This document shows, one piece after another, positions 15,624 through 23,670 of a stretch of DNA of 27,408 bases. Made by a program: the position numbers and the translations under genes. The DNA is from JBAXPW01 sp037132015 (GTDB lineage: Bacteria; Patescibacteriota; Microgenomatia; UBA1406; GWC2-37-13), in assembly GCA_037132015.1 (NCBI GenBank), contig JBAXPW010000013.1, positions 1-27,408 on the forward strand. Direction: 5' to 3'. Every line of letters starts with the position of its first letter. Position 1 is the stretch's first letter. The notes below the pieces were generated by a model. It worked only from the letters and a program-made list of their open reading frames with translations, ran no database searches and was not told the DNA's origin.

Positions 15624-16799
15624 ATGCTTTCGATCTACTACCTTCTTCATTTACCTCATCACAAACGTGAATTTTTATCGTTTTTATATGTTGCTTCTAC
15701 TATGCGTACTTTTGCATGGTCGATGTTAAGCTCATTTATGCCAATATTGATATTACAAATGATGCAAAAACAGGGAGAAACCTATATCTATTCATTGCTC
15801 GTGGTGATTCTTGTTTTTATTGCCTTACATGTTGTTGCAATTATTACTTCTTTTTTATGTTCGTTTGTTACATCACGATGGGGACTCAAATTTGCATTTT
15901 TAATCGCAGAATTTTTGGTAAGTATATTTTTTATGTTGATGCCTTTTTGTAATTCTGTTGTTACATTGATTGCAAACTTTATGTTGTTGGGAGTGGCGGG
16001 AGTATTCTGGTGGCAGACGTATATCACGTATTTTAGTGAAATGGGAAAAGTTAAAGAGTATGGAAAAGAGGTTGGTCTTGCAGAATTTTTTGGAATTATG
16101 ACTGGAATTATCGGTCCGATTATTGGTAGTTTGATTATTAGATCATATGGGAGTAGTGTGTTGTATGGAATATCAGCACTAGTGGTGGTGGGAAGTATGT
16201 TTGTAATTGCTTTCATGGAGGATTTAGAAAAACTTGATAGCGTAACTATCAAAGATGTAATTTATGAAATGGTTCATAGAAAGCGAGATTGTATTGCCTT
16301 TATTGGGATAGGAGCTGATGAGTTGTTATATACCGTTGTTTGGCCGATTTTTTTATTTACGATATTAAAGAATTTGTTAGATCTGGGTATATTTACTTCA
16401 ACTGTGGTATTAGTTACCGCTGTAGTTGCGTATTTTGCGGGAAAAATGTCGGATATAGTTAATAAAAATTTTCTTGCTCGAATTGGCTCTGGTGTAGTGA
16501 TGGTATCTTGGATAAGTAAAGCTTTTGTTCTTGTTCCCGGGTTGATATTTGTATTGGATTCGATTCAGCGAATATTTATGAATTTTTTGTATATCCCTGT
16601 GAAGACAGTTGCTTTGATTCATGCGAGTCAAGATAATCGAATGAGGTATATGAATTTTAGAGAGGTATCTATTCGGATCGGAAATGTTGTAGCGCTTCTA
16701 ATTTTTTTTGTGATAATTTATTTAGGGCTTCCTTTTTGGTATATATTTATTTTTGGAGCAATATTCGCCCTTTTTCCAGTTGTGGTGCAAAAAAGGTAA
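15624..16799 (+). CDS. MFS-type transporter
   Basis: Polytopic membrane protein of 391 aa with about 11-12 hydrophobic helices. The basic loop after the fourth to sixth helices and the two-half layout fit the major facilitator superfamily. The central cytosolic stretch is FMEDLEKLDSVTIKDVIYEM (about 202-221). The C-terminus ends in a helix followed by VVQKR. No substrate motif is visible. It is a single gene on the plus strand between AAAGTC repeat copy 1 and tRNA-Pro. A TATAAT sits directly against the ATG (15618-15623), too close for normal use with this start. Confidence 0.75.
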   Translation: MLSIYYLLHLPHHKREFLSFLYVASTMRTFAWSMLSSFMPILILQMMQKQGETYIYSLLVVILVFIALHVVAIITSFLCSFVTSRWGLKFAFLIAEFLVSIFFMLMPFCNSVVTLIANFMLLGVAGVFWWQTYITYFSEMGKVKEYGKEVGLAEFFGIMTGIIGPIIGSLIIRSYGSSVLYGISALVVVGSMFVIAFMEDLEKLDSVTIKDVIYEMVHRKRDCIAFIGIGADELLYTVVWPIFLFTILKNLLDLGIFTSTVVLVTAVVAYFAGKMSDIVNKNFLARIGSGVVMVSWISKAFVLVPGLIFVLDSIQRIFMNFLYIPVKTVALIHASQDNRMRYMNFREVSIRIGNVVALLIFFVIIYLGLPFWYIFIFGAIFALFPVVVQKR

Positions 16800-16827
16800 A
16801 AGAAATAAATATTAAAAATATAAAATG

Positions 16828-16899
16828 TCGGGGTGACAGGAATTGGACCTGCTACCTCACGGTCCCGAACCGTGCATTCTACCGATGAACTACACCCCG
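16828..16899 (-). tRNA. tRNA-Pro (anticodon CGG)
   Basis: A 72-nt cloverleaf. Acceptor CGGGGTG/CACCCCG with discriminator A and the C1-G72 pair of bacterial tRNA-Pro; D-arm GTTC-ATCGGTA-GAAT with G18G19; anticodon arm CACGG-TTCGGGA-CCGTG giving CGG at 34-36; variable loop AGGTA; T-arm GCAGG-TCCAATT-CCTGT. The T-loop reads TCC instead of TTC, so position 55 is C rather than U. CCA is not encoded. It reads CCG codons. It lies 40 nt downstream of the Gln-rich gene but has its own TGATATAAT. Confidence 0.95.
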
Positions 16900-16911
16900 A
16901 ATACTTGAGCT

Positions 16912-16920
16912 ATTATATCA
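16912..16920 (-). promoter_or_regulatory. Extended -10 promoter of tRNA-Pro
   Basis: Minus-strand TGATATAAT, 12 nt before the mature tRNA 5' end, which leaves a leader of about 6 nt. No strong -35. It is inside the 40-nt gap after the Gln-rich gene. Confidence 0.5.
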
Positions 16921-16939
16921 TGATAATTAAATTTGAAGA

Positions 16940-17500
16940 TTATTTACCTTTAGATGCCCCTGATTCATATTTAGTTCCGATGTTCATGCCTCCTGTTTTT
17001 GCTTTTTTACCTCCTAGCACTGATCTTCTGATTTTACCCTGAGGCGTTCCTCCACCTTGCTGATTTTGTTCACGTTGTTTTTGTGCCATCATTTGTTGAT
17101 TATTATATTCTTGTTGTCGTTGTTGTTCTGCAACTGCATGTTGTTTATTTACCTGTACTTTTTCATCTTCTCGTTTTACCAGACTAAAAAGATGTCTTCG
17201 CAAGGATTCGAGTTTCATTTTATCGTTATTTTGATATTTTCCATTGAGTTTGTCAAAATCTAAGGGAGTATGTTTTTCACCTTTATTTTTAAGTTGCTCC
17301 ATAAGATCTTTTTGTTGATCACTATTATCTTTAGGTTTATCAAAACCAAGGAGACTTTCAAAAAAACTTGAAGGACTTGATACGTCTTTTATAGCTCCAA
17401 CACTGCCTTTTGCAGTATCTACTGCAAGATCTTTGAGTTGCTCAATAGTGTTGTTGACTATTGTTCTTTTTTTAATCTTATTAGGTGCGTATGAGGGCAT
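16940..17500 (-). CDS. Gln-rich, basic hypothetical protein (CPR-type, possibly DUF5660)
   Basis: 186 aa. No membrane helix or signal. Residues 1-60 are basic then helical with SSFFESLLGFDKP (about 44-56); 90-150 is a helical, Gln-rich, probably coiled-coil section (HAVAEQQRQQEYNNQQMMAQ); the tail is Gly/Lys-rich with KIRRSVLGGKKAKTGG. This layout recalls a family seen almost only in Microgenomates that I tentatively associate with DUF5660; function is unknown. The basic tail suggests nucleic-acid or membrane contact, which is a guess. TATAAT lies 9 nt before the start. Confidence 0.7.
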   Translation of the reverse strand: MPSYAPNKIKKRTIVNNTIEQLKDLAVDTAKGSVGAIKDVSSPSSFFESLLGFDKPKDNSDQQKDLMEQLKNKGEKHTPLDFDKLNGKYQNNDKMKLESLRRHLFSLVKREDEKVQVNKQHAVAEQQRQQEYNNQQMMAQKQREQNQQGGGTPQGKIRRSVLGGKKAKTGGMNIGTKYESGASKGK

Positions 17501-17509
17501 GGTATAAGT

Positions 17510-17515
17510 ATTATA
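17510..17515 (-). promoter_or_regulatory. -10 box before the Gln-rich gene
   Basis: Minus-strand TATAAT 9 nt before the ATG at 17500, giving a 5' leader of about 3 nt. The -35 position has only a weak match (TTACCC). Confidence 0.4.
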
Positions 17516-17532
17516 CTAAAGTTATAAATAGA

Positions 17533-17600
17533 GGGTAAAGGTAAAAAGGCAAAGAGGAAAAGAGTTTATCAAGTTATAAAGTCAAAAGTGCAAAGTCGAA
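17533..17600 (+). repeat. Purine-rich AAAGTC intergenic repeat, copy 2
   Basis: Shares GAAAAGAGTTTATCAA and ATAAAGTCAAAAGTGCAAAG with copy 1. It fills the gap between the SufT-like and Gln-rich genes. The purine strand is again plus. Confidence 0.65.
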
Positions 17601-17608
17601 TGTAACTT

Positions 17609-17926
17609 TTATATCCCCAATATGGCTTTGGCTCGATCTGACATTTTTTCCATCGTCCATGGAGGGTCAAATGTAAGTTCGATTTTAATTTTTTCATTTG
17701 GATACCCGAGCTTATTCATCTGATCCTTAATATCACTTTCTATCACATTAAAAAGAGGGCACCCGAGAGAGGTGAGGGTCATAGTAATTACAACATCATT
17801 TTCTTCATTAATTTTTACATCGTATACGAGTCCAAGATCCACGATGGACATATTGAGCTCGGGATCTTGAACAAGATCTAGACCTTCATGAACTGCCTTT
17901 TCTTTATTGGAACATTGGTGTTTCAT
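17609..17926 (-). CDS. SufT/MIP18-like (DUF59) Fe-S cluster assembly protein
   Basis: Small cytosolic protein of the MIP18/PaaD/SufT family linked to Fe-S cluster maturation. Shows LDLVQDPELNMSIVDLGLVY (17-36) with the family DPE motif (21-23), and TSLGCPL with Cys56, the conserved cysteine, then FDPPWTMEKMSDRAK. The 105-aa length is usual. It has an extended -10 (TGGTATACT) upstream and is followed by the AAAGTC repeat. No suf or isc genes are in the window, so the client is unknown. Confidence 0.9.
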   Translation of the reverse strand: MKHQCSNKEKAVHEGLDLVQDPELNMSIVDLGLVYDVKINEENDVVITMTLTSLGCPLFNVIESDIKDQMNKLGYPNEKIKIELTFDPPWTMEKMSDRAKAILGI

Positions 17927-17944
17927 ATAGTTATTCTCAGGTAT

Positions 17945-17953
17945 AGTATACCA
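17945..17953 (-). promoter_or_regulatory. Extended -10 promoter of the SufT-like gene
   Basis: Minus-strand TGGTATACT, 18 nt before the ATG at 17926. No matching -35 seen. Confidence 0.4.
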
Positions 17954-18038
17954 AGTTAAGCGAAAAATTTTATTCCATATAATCTCACATATGTTTGTAT
18001 ATTGATGATGGTATAATCAGTGAAGATGAGTTTGTAAA

Positions 18039-18073
18039 GTTATACAGTTCTTAAAGTTATTAAGTTGAAAGTG
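18039..18073 (+). repeat. Short AAAGTT-type repeat relic
   Basis: TTAAAGTTATTAAGTTGAAAGTG resembles a truncated form of the AAAGTC repeats, purine strand plus, just before RNase J. Weaker match than copies 1, 2 and 4. Confidence 0.35.
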
Positions 18074-18077
18074 TTAA

Positions 18078-18083
18078 TATAAT
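18078..18083 (+). promoter_or_regulatory. -10 box of the RNase J gene
   Basis: TATAAT 13 nt before the ATG at 18097. The -35 region is poor and lies inside the repeat relic. Confidence 0.35.
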
Positions 18084-18096
18084 TTATTTTTTTGAT

Positions 18097-19770
18097 ATGG
18101 ATAATAGATACAAACTGCGTTTTATTCCTCTTGGTGGCGTAATTGGAGTTACAAAAAATATGTATGTGTATGAACTGTATAAAGACGATCTTTTGCAGGA
18201 TATTGTGATCATAGATTGTGGTATTGGATTTCCAAGAAATAATGAGTTTGGTGTTGATTTTATTATTCCAGACATCACTTATCTTAAAGATAAATTAAAT
18301 AAGATCAGAGCAGTTGTAGTGAGTCATGGACATGAAGATCATACGTCTGCTCTTCCCTATCATTATGAAGCATTGGGGAAACCTCCTGTATTTACGAGTA
18401 AATTAACATCGATGTTTTTACAAAATAAATTTGAAGAAGCGAAAATTCCTCTCGATATTACCGAAATAAAGTATGGTCAGCAGTATGTGTTTGGTGAAAT
18501 TAAAGTAGAGTTTATCACGATGACTCATTCTATTCCTGACACCACACATTTAGTGCTTCGTACACCCGCAGGTACGATATATCATGGATCAGACTATAAA
18601 CTAGATCTCACTCCTCCCTATGGAAGTTCTCCTGATTTTTATTCAATCACAAAAGCAGGTCATGAAGGTGTAATGTGTATGATGTCTGATTGTCTTGGCT
18701 CTGAACGAGAAGGATTGACATTATCAGAATCTATTGTCGGACAGACATTTGAAGATGAAATGAGAAAAACAAAAGGGAAATTTATCATGACAACATTTTC
18801 TTCTAATATTTCTCGTATTAGACAATGTGTGGAAGCTGCAATAAAGTTTAATCGAAAAATTATTTTTCTTGGAAGATCGATGAAGGGAAATACAGAAGCT
18901 GCAACAGAGATTGGATATCTCCCAATCCCCTTTTCGTTAATTGGAAAAGAAGAAGAGGTGATGAGTTTGCCACCAAATAAAGTATGTATTATTGCGGCGG
19001 GTTCTCAGGGACAGTATGGGTCTGCACTTGCAAAACTTGCTTACAAACAAAATAAAGTAATTAAATTAAAGGCAGGGGATAAACTTGTTGTTTCATCAGA
19101 TCCTATTCCCGGAAATGAAAGTGAGATCTACGCTCTTATTGAAGAGATGGCATTACAAGGAGTGGATGTAGTGTATACAGATATTCAAGAACAACTTCAT
19201 GCTTCAGGTCATGGAAATCAGGAAGATATCAAATTTTTAATGCGATTTGTTCATCCAAAGTACATGATTCCTATTGGAGGAGATTATCGTCATCAACGAC
19301 AGTATCAAAAACTTGCAGGTGATTTGGGTCAAAACAAGGACACCGTATTTTTATTAGATGAGGGTGATACGGTATGGTTTATCAACAATCAGGCAAGTAG
19401 AGGTGAAAAAATAGAGACAAAAAATGTATACGTAGATGCATTTGGTGTTGGCGATGTTGGAAATGTTGTGTTGAAGGATAGAAAACTACTTTCAACCGAG
19501 GGAATGGTTATTGCATCTCTTGTTTTTAATCCTTCTGGCACTTTGGCTTCAAAACCACATCTTATAACTCGTGGATTTGTGTATGACAAAGATGAGGAAA
19601 AATTATTTCAAGACGCAATACGTCTCATTGAAAAATTATTACCATCACAAGTCCCTGCTGAAGAGAGTAAGGTAAAAAAAGATGTCGGAAGAACACTCGA
19701 AAACTATTTTAGAGAGATGACTGGTCGAAGTCCACTTGTGATGGTAGACACGGTAATGTTGAAAAATTAA
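18097..19770 (+). CDS. rnj: Ribonuclease J
   Basis: Metallo-beta-lactamase/beta-CASP nuclease with endo- and 5'-3' exonuclease activity in mRNA decay and RNA maturation. Residues 8-200 form the MBL core with the zinc motif HGHEDH (77-82: His77, His79, Asp81, His82) and THSIPDTTHL further on; beta-CASP follows (about 205-360, with FSSNISRIRQ); SGHGNQEDIKF is the last MBL motif; the C-terminal domain (about 450-557) is typical of RNase J. 557 aa is the normal length. Single gene, followed by an intrinsic terminator at 19791-19817. Confidence 0.96.
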   Translation: MDNRYKLRFIPLGGVIGVTKNMYVYELYKDDLLQDIVIIDCGIGFPRNNEFGVDFIIPDITYLKDKLNKIRAVVVSHGHEDHTSALPYHYEALGKPPVFTSKLTSMFLQNKFEEAKIPLDITEIKYGQQYVFGEIKVEFITMTHSIPDTTHLVLRTPAGTIYHGSDYKLDLTPPYGSSPDFYSITKAGHEGVMCMMSDCLGSEREGLTLSESIVGQTFEDEMRKTKGKFIMTTFSSNISRIRQCVEAAIKFNRKIIFLGRSMKGNTEAATEIGYLPIPFSLIGKEEEVMSLPPNKVCIIAAGSQGQYGSALAKLAYKQNKVIKLKAGDKLVVSSDPIPGNESEIYALIEEMALQGVDVVYTDIQEQLHASGHGNQEDIKFLMRFVHPKYMIPIGGDYRHQRQYQKLAGDLGQNKDTVFLLDEGDTVWFINNQASRGEKIETKNVYVDAFGVGDVGNVVLKDRKLLSTEGMVIASLVFNPSGTLASKPHLITRGFVYDKDEEKLFQDAIRLIEKLLPSQVPAEESKVKKDVGRTLENYFREMTGRSPLVMVDTVMLKN

Positions 19771-20354
19771 TGAGTCTTTTTTATTATAAGAGCCGTACTA
19801 TTCGTACGGCTTTTTTTATAAATAACATATATTCCTACTAAAAATATCCATGATATTAGGATGTATATAAACAGGTCGACTCGCATTATTACTTCAAATA
19901 CATCTCTAATTACTTTCCAAGGTTGAGTGATCACATGCCATGAATTGGTTCGTTGATTTCTCCCCATGATAAGTCCTAGAGCGATAAGGAATTGAAGTAT
20001 GAGTATTACAATGGGTCGTGCCCTTTTCTTTATAAATTTGGTTTGTTCAAGAAGAAGCTCGAAATAATAGAGGTTTGCGATATGAGTAATAATTCCCCAT
20101 GGAAGAAAAAAAGCATATTGTACTACGAGCCAAACCTCTAAATTACTTGGTATGACATCCCATTGCGATTGAAAGTGTATAATATCGGTGAGAATATAGA
20201 TGCTATTGGGAACAAATAAGAGCCAAATAATAAGAAGTGGAATTTTGATGTAGGGTTGTCTAATAAGGTAGGAAGCTAGTATGAGAAATACTGATATGAC
20301 TGCGAGTATAAAGTTCCAACTCATCCATGATTGATTGAAGCTAAGTATATCCAT
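19767..20354 (-). CDS. DUF1361-like membrane protein
   Basis: 195 aa with about six hydrophobic helices (roughly 12-28, 33-55, 75-95, 110-132, 152-174 and nearby). The segment LLFVPNSIYILTDIIHFQ (about 41-58) is the typical DUF1361 stretch. Function unknown. Its last codons overlap the RNase J stop by 3 nt on the opposite strand, and codons near its C-terminus (SRTNSTAL) are the reverse complement of the RNase J terminator. It lies 88 nt behind the GHKL-like gene. Confidence 0.8.
   Translation of the reverse strand: MDILSFNQSWMSWNFILAVISVFLILASYLIRQPYIKIPLLIIWLLFVPNSIYILTDIIHFQSQWDVIPSNLEVWLVVQYAFFLPWGIITHIANLYYFELLLEQTKFIKKRARPIVILILQFLIALGLIMGRNQRTNSWHVITQPWKVIRDVFEVIMRVDLFIYILISWIFLVGIYVIYKKSRTNSTALIIKKTH
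19791..19817 (+). terminator. Intrinsic terminator of the RNase J gene
   Basis: Perfect 8-bp stem AGCCGTAC-TATTC-GTACGGCT (19791-19811) followed by seven T. On the minus strand the hairpin is not followed by a U run, so it should act in one direction. It lies within the convergent DUF1361-like coding region. Confidence 0.9.
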
Positions 20355-20442
20355 AAAACATTATGTGAAATTAAGATCTATATTTATTGTATACTTTTAG
20401 TTACTTAAAATGCGAGTATTTTGAGCTTTTTTTAGACGAAAT

Positions 20443-21243
20443 TTATTGAATTACATTATTGGTGTCGGCATTTAGTTGATACTTAAATGTAAATAAAACT
20501 TGTTCTTCATGAGGCACTTTCTGTCCTTCAATCCATACTCTTCCCCCGCTTGATTTTGCGGACAATGAGGCAATTTTTAGGCCAGTATGCATTAATGTTG
20601 ATGGCATTTCTATAATCTCCAGTTTAAATGGATTGATATTAGTTGATATTGGTGTTTTGGAGGTATTTGAAATAGATAATAATTGTGTAGTTGGATCGTA
20701 ATTAACTTGTATTGGTCTTCCATTACTATTATTAACTGCATTTGAAATAGCATGTGTCATGACGAGTACCCCCGCATTTGTTAATATAAGTTGATTAGTA
20801 TTAGACCCAAGTATCACTTTGTTTGGTTGTATTAAGTGTATGTCCGTACATAAATCTAATAGTGATAGTGAAGATTGTAATAATTGCTTAATTGCTCTTC
20901 TCTCCTGATCATTATTAGTAGATGTTATGTGGTTTGCTCCAGCATCTAGGGCGTTTAAGTAACGCATCCATGAATTGTAGCTTATACTTGGCCGAAGAAA
21001 ATGTTTTGCTGATAATACTTCAGGTAAAACGAATGTTCGATCTTTATTTTGTTCAAATGGGTATCTTCTTACTCCCGGATGAATACTTTGTAACCAATTA
21101 TGAAAATTTGTAACATTTAAAAGTTCGCCTTGATTAAGGGATACATTTTTTGCTAATACCCAAAGTCGACCTATTAAAACAGCTCGTTTCTCGTTAAAAG
21201 GACAAAAATATCCTTTTATTCTTTGATCAGGATCCATCTCCAT
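20443..21243 (-). CDS. Unknown protein with degenerate GHKL/HATPase-like C-terminal domain
   Basis: 266 aa, no membrane segment. Residues 120-135 form a helix; 150-235 read like a histidine-kinase-type ATPase: LTNAGVLVMTHAISNAVNNS (154-173) resembles the N-box helix with His164 and Asn168, LLSISNTSK (188-196) takes the place of the D-x-G box, and HTGLKIASLSAKSSGGRVWIE (219-239) resembles the G2 box plus following strand. The catalytic Asp and Gly of the first box are replaced by NTS and no phosphoacceptor His region is clear, so ATPase or kinase activity is doubtful. Unrecognised otherwise. A start three residues later (MDPDQ) is possible. Confidence 0.6.
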   Translation of the reverse strand: MEMDPDQRIKGYFCPFNEKRAVLIGRLWVLAKNVSLNQGELLNVTNFHNWLQSIHPGVRRYPFEQNKDRTFVLPEVLSAKHFLRPSISYNSWMRYLNALDAGANHITSTNNDQERRAIKQLLQSSLSLLDLCTDIHLIQPNKVILGSNTNQLILTNAGVLVMTHAISNAVNNSNGRPIQVNYDPTTQLLSISNTSKTPISTNINPFKLEIIEMPSTLMHTGLKIASLSAKSSGGRVWIEGQKVPHEEQVLFTFKYQLNADTNNVIQ

Positions 21244-21333
21244 TAGGGGATTTGTATCTGGTGGGTTAAAAATTATGGGGTATATTTAATAGGTGATTTT
21301 TCCATAAAAATACACATAAATTATGTATATCAT

Positions 21334-21342
21334 ATTATATCA
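21334..21342 (-). promoter_or_regulatory. Extended -10 box upstream of the GHKL-like gene
   Basis: Minus-strand TGATATAAT about 92 nt before the ATG at 21243. No -35 seen. The long AT-rich leader could hold other signals. Confidence 0.35.
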
Positions 21343-21395
21343 AATATATTCAATTTTTGTTTATGAGATGATGTAAAAAATCAAATATTAGAATA

Positions 21396-21424
21396 ATGAC
21401 TTCTTCCTCAAAATAATGTATGAT
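21396..21424 (+). promoter_or_regulatory. Putative promoter of recR
   Basis: ATGACT (21396-21401), 17-nt spacer, TATGAT (21419-21424). The ATG is 26 nt further on. A small inverted repeat, TGTAG...CTACA, lies in the leader. Confidence 0.4.
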
Positions 21425-21450
21425 GTAGTGTTTATAAGCTACACGAAATT

Positions 21451-22062
21451 ATGGCAACATTACCAAATAGTCTCAGACAGGTCTCTTTATTTCTTGAACG
21501 ATTACCGGGAATAGGAGAAAAAACAGCAAATCGTCTCGCATTTTATTTATTACGACTTCCTGATAGTGATCTTAATAATTTTTCTGAACATATTGCTCGT
21601 TTGAAGGCTCGCACAAAAAAATGTACTATCTGTCTCAATCTAACAGAAGACGATATTTGTACGATATGTGCCGATCAAAAACGTCGTCAAAACACTATTC
21701 TCGTTATTGAAGATGTGCTTGATTTATTATCGTTTGAATCGGGTAGGTCATACGATGGTATTTATCACGTCTTGCATGGACGGATTGACCCACTCAATCA
21801 TATAGGGCCTGATGATATTTTTATAGATAAATTGTATGAACGAGTGAAAAATTCAAATGTTGAGGAATTAATTCTTGCAATGAATCCTGATATGGAAGGA
21901 GAAGCCACTGCTTTATATATTCGTAAACAACTAGATCAACTGCGACCTGCGAAAACATTTAAAGTTACCCGACTTGCCTATGGTCTTCCAATTGGTGGAA
22001 ATGTGGAATATGCAGATTATATGACTCTTCGTAAGGCTATCGAGAATCGAAATCAGATGTGA
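21451..22062 (+). CDS. recR: Recombination mediator RecR
   Basis: Works with RecO/RecF to load RecA on SSB-coated DNA. 203 aa: helix-hairpin-helix RLPGIGEKTANRLAFYLL (17-34), four-Cys zinc finger Cys58-Cys61-Cys70-Cys73, and a Toprim domain from VIEDVLDLLSFE (85-96) to MNPDMEGEATALYI. Length and order match the family. The neighbouring dnaX and ybaB, often linked to recR elsewhere, are 0.6-3 kb away on the other strand, so the usual dnaX-ybaB-recR operon is split. Confidence 0.97.
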   Translation: MATLPNSLRQVSLFLERLPGIGEKTANRLAFYLLRLPDSDLNNFSEHIARLKARTKKCTICLNLTEDDICTICADQKRRQNTILVIEDVLDLLSFESGRSYDGIYHVLHGRIDPLNHIGPDDIFIDKLYERVKNSNVEELILAMNPDMEGEATALYIRKQLDQLRPAKTFKVTRLAYGLPIGGNVEYADYMTLRKAIENRNQM

Positions 22063-22073
22063 TAAACTGAAAT

Positions 22074-23078
22074 ATGAACTACCCTATGTATACTTTTTAT
22101 AGTATTTCTCCAATAACATACCTGCTATTGACTCAACTCGCATTTGGAGGGTCATATATGTCAATTGCTATCGATATTATAGTATCACTACTAATAAATA
22201 CATTGGTTTTTTTATGTCTGATAAGTATCTTATTACTATTTACAGGAAATAAGAATAAAGTTAACTTAAAATATTTGAGTATCGTTAGTTTTTTTACAGT
22301 ATTTACTACTGGGGTCTACACCTTTATCTCCAGTTTTCTTTTAGCATATGATGTTGGAAGAAATCTGCCGGAGTTTTTATATTATATTATCTCTCCAACT
22401 ATATTTAATCTGTTATGTATGCCGTTAGGTGCTTGTATTGTTTCAGGTTTAACATTATTTGTATTATTGAAGAGGTACGCAATTATTTATTTTTTTCAAG
22501 TTGTAGTGGTGTTATCATTGATAAATAATGTGGTTTTTTTTATATTTGTTTTAGCCCCTATACCAGGACAAGACGCAAAGATGCGAGAAAGTCAATCCAT
22601 ATCTGTGTCAGAACAGTTAAGAATAGAAAAATCCATACGTGTTAATGTCATAAGCGAGGAGATTGTAGAAGACGAAAAAAACAAAGGTTATAATTTAATT
22701 CGGTTAAAAATACAAGTAAATGTACCTAAGATAGGTACATATATCTTAACACCGGATTTTACAAATTCATCTGGAGTACAGGGAAAACCCTACATTGTAC
22801 GTATAAATAATCAGTTATTAGACATAGTTGCATATGATGGGATATCATTTAGTACACTTACTCAGATTATTGTAGTAGATATTCCATATATACGTCCATA
22901 TGCAAATGGTATTAGCTTAAATATTGCCCCTGCAAATACAGAGAAGACACTATATGGTCCATATTATTTTTCATTAAATATCACAGAACTTCAGGTTGAA
23001 GATGGATATGTATTTTTATCATATAAGTCACCAGAATATAAAACTAAACGATATGACTATAAACTATTTTATCGATGA
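22074..23078 (+). CDS. Membrane protein of unknown function, 334 aa
   Basis: Begins 11 nt after the recR stop, so probably co-transcribed. Four to five hydrophobic helices lie in residues 10-165 (about 10-27, 31-58, 72-92, 105-133, 137-162), followed by a soluble domain of about 170 aa rich in beta-strand pattern (residues 175-334, e.g. IRLKIQVNVPKIGTYILTPD). The soluble part probably faces outward. No family recognised. The start could also be MYTFYS four codons later. Confidence 0.65.
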   Translation: MNYPMYTFYSISPITYLLLTQLAFGGSYMSIAIDIIVSLLINTLVFLCLISILLLFTGNKNKVNLKYLSIVSFFTVFTTGVYTFISSFLLAYDVGRNLPEFLYYIISPTIFNLLCMPLGACIVSGLTLFVLLKRYAIIYFFQVVVVLSLINNVVFFIFVLAPIPGQDAKMRESQSISVSEQLRIEKSIRVNVISEEIVEDEKNKGYNLIRLKIQVNVPKIGTYILTPDFTNSSGVQGKPYIVRINNQLLDIVAYDGISFSTLTQIIVVDIPYIRPYANGISLNIAPANTEKTLYGPYYFSLNITELQVEDGYVFLSYKSPEYKTKRYDYKLFYR

Positions 23079-23170
23079 TAGTATTTCTTAATGTCTTTTA
23101 GCCCGAAGTTGTATGCGTTTTCATATTCCCTTTTAGGTTAGGATTCTCCCTCTGCTTGCTACTTAGTTAT

Positions 23171-23260
23171 TCATTTATCCCGCCAAAGGCGGAAGGTATG
23201 ATACTTCGCAGCTTGCTGTGAAACCTGAGTCCAAAGCTTGCTCTTGGGTACATACCTGTG
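23171..23260. repeat. Structured hairpin repeat, copy B
   Basis: Second copy of the element at 8261-8346, same orientation. Contains CCGCC-AAA-GGCGG (23180-23192), CGCA-GCTTGC-TGTG (23207-23220) and CCAA-agcttgctc-TTGG (23231-23247). Stems persist although the arm bases differ from copy A. It lies in the 292-nt gap between the 334-aa membrane protein and the small membrane gene. Confidence 0.7.
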
Positions 23261-23370
23261 TTTCGACGGCTCCAGATGATATAAGTGTAAAACGTATGAA
23301 AAGTCGACTGAACCGAGTATATAAAATAGACGGTATTACTGAAGCTACTTTGTACGGTCAACTGAGTTGA
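23252..23370 (+). pseudogene. Possible relic coding fragment, unknown
   Basis: A short frame of about 37 codons without an evident start reads through to a TGA at 23368-23370; it includes RMKSRLNRVYKIDGITEATL, which looks protein-like and unlike the flanking non-coding DNA. It begins inside the tail of hairpin repeat copy B. I cannot name the parent protein. It may be chance. Confidence 0.2.
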
Positions 23371-23628
23371 TCAGAAATTGATCCGACAGCTAATGCCAAA
23401 GCAGATATTAGTGTTTTGTTCAAATGTTGTGATGAGTGCTAATAACATTGTTCCTGCAATAAAAAACAATCCAACCAATACTGGAGTTAATATAATAACA
23501 AGAATAACCTTTACAAGTACGGATTCTTTTTTAAAGAACTTTAAAAGTTGCAAAGGAATAAGGATTATAGCAGTAGGAATACTCAACAAAATTATTCCAC
23601 GAAAAATAAAGCTCAATATATCACTCAT
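23371..23628 (-). CDS. Small membrane protein, 85 aa
   Basis: Two clear hydrophobic helices (about 7-30 and 38-68) joined by a basic FFKKES loop, and a Cys-containing tail (NICFGISC). The frame starts at 23652, but the start MSDILSF at 23628 leaves room after ybaB (42 nt gap). Third in a dnaX-ybaB-membrane protein run. No family recognised. Confidence 0.6.
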   Translation of the reverse strand: MSDILSFIFRGIILLSIPTAIILIPLQLLKFFKKESVLVKVILVIILTPVLVGLFFIAGTMLLALITTFEQNTNICFGISCRINF

Positions 23629-23670
23629 ACTGTTAAAAGCGTCTAAATACAACTCCCTACCATCTACAAC

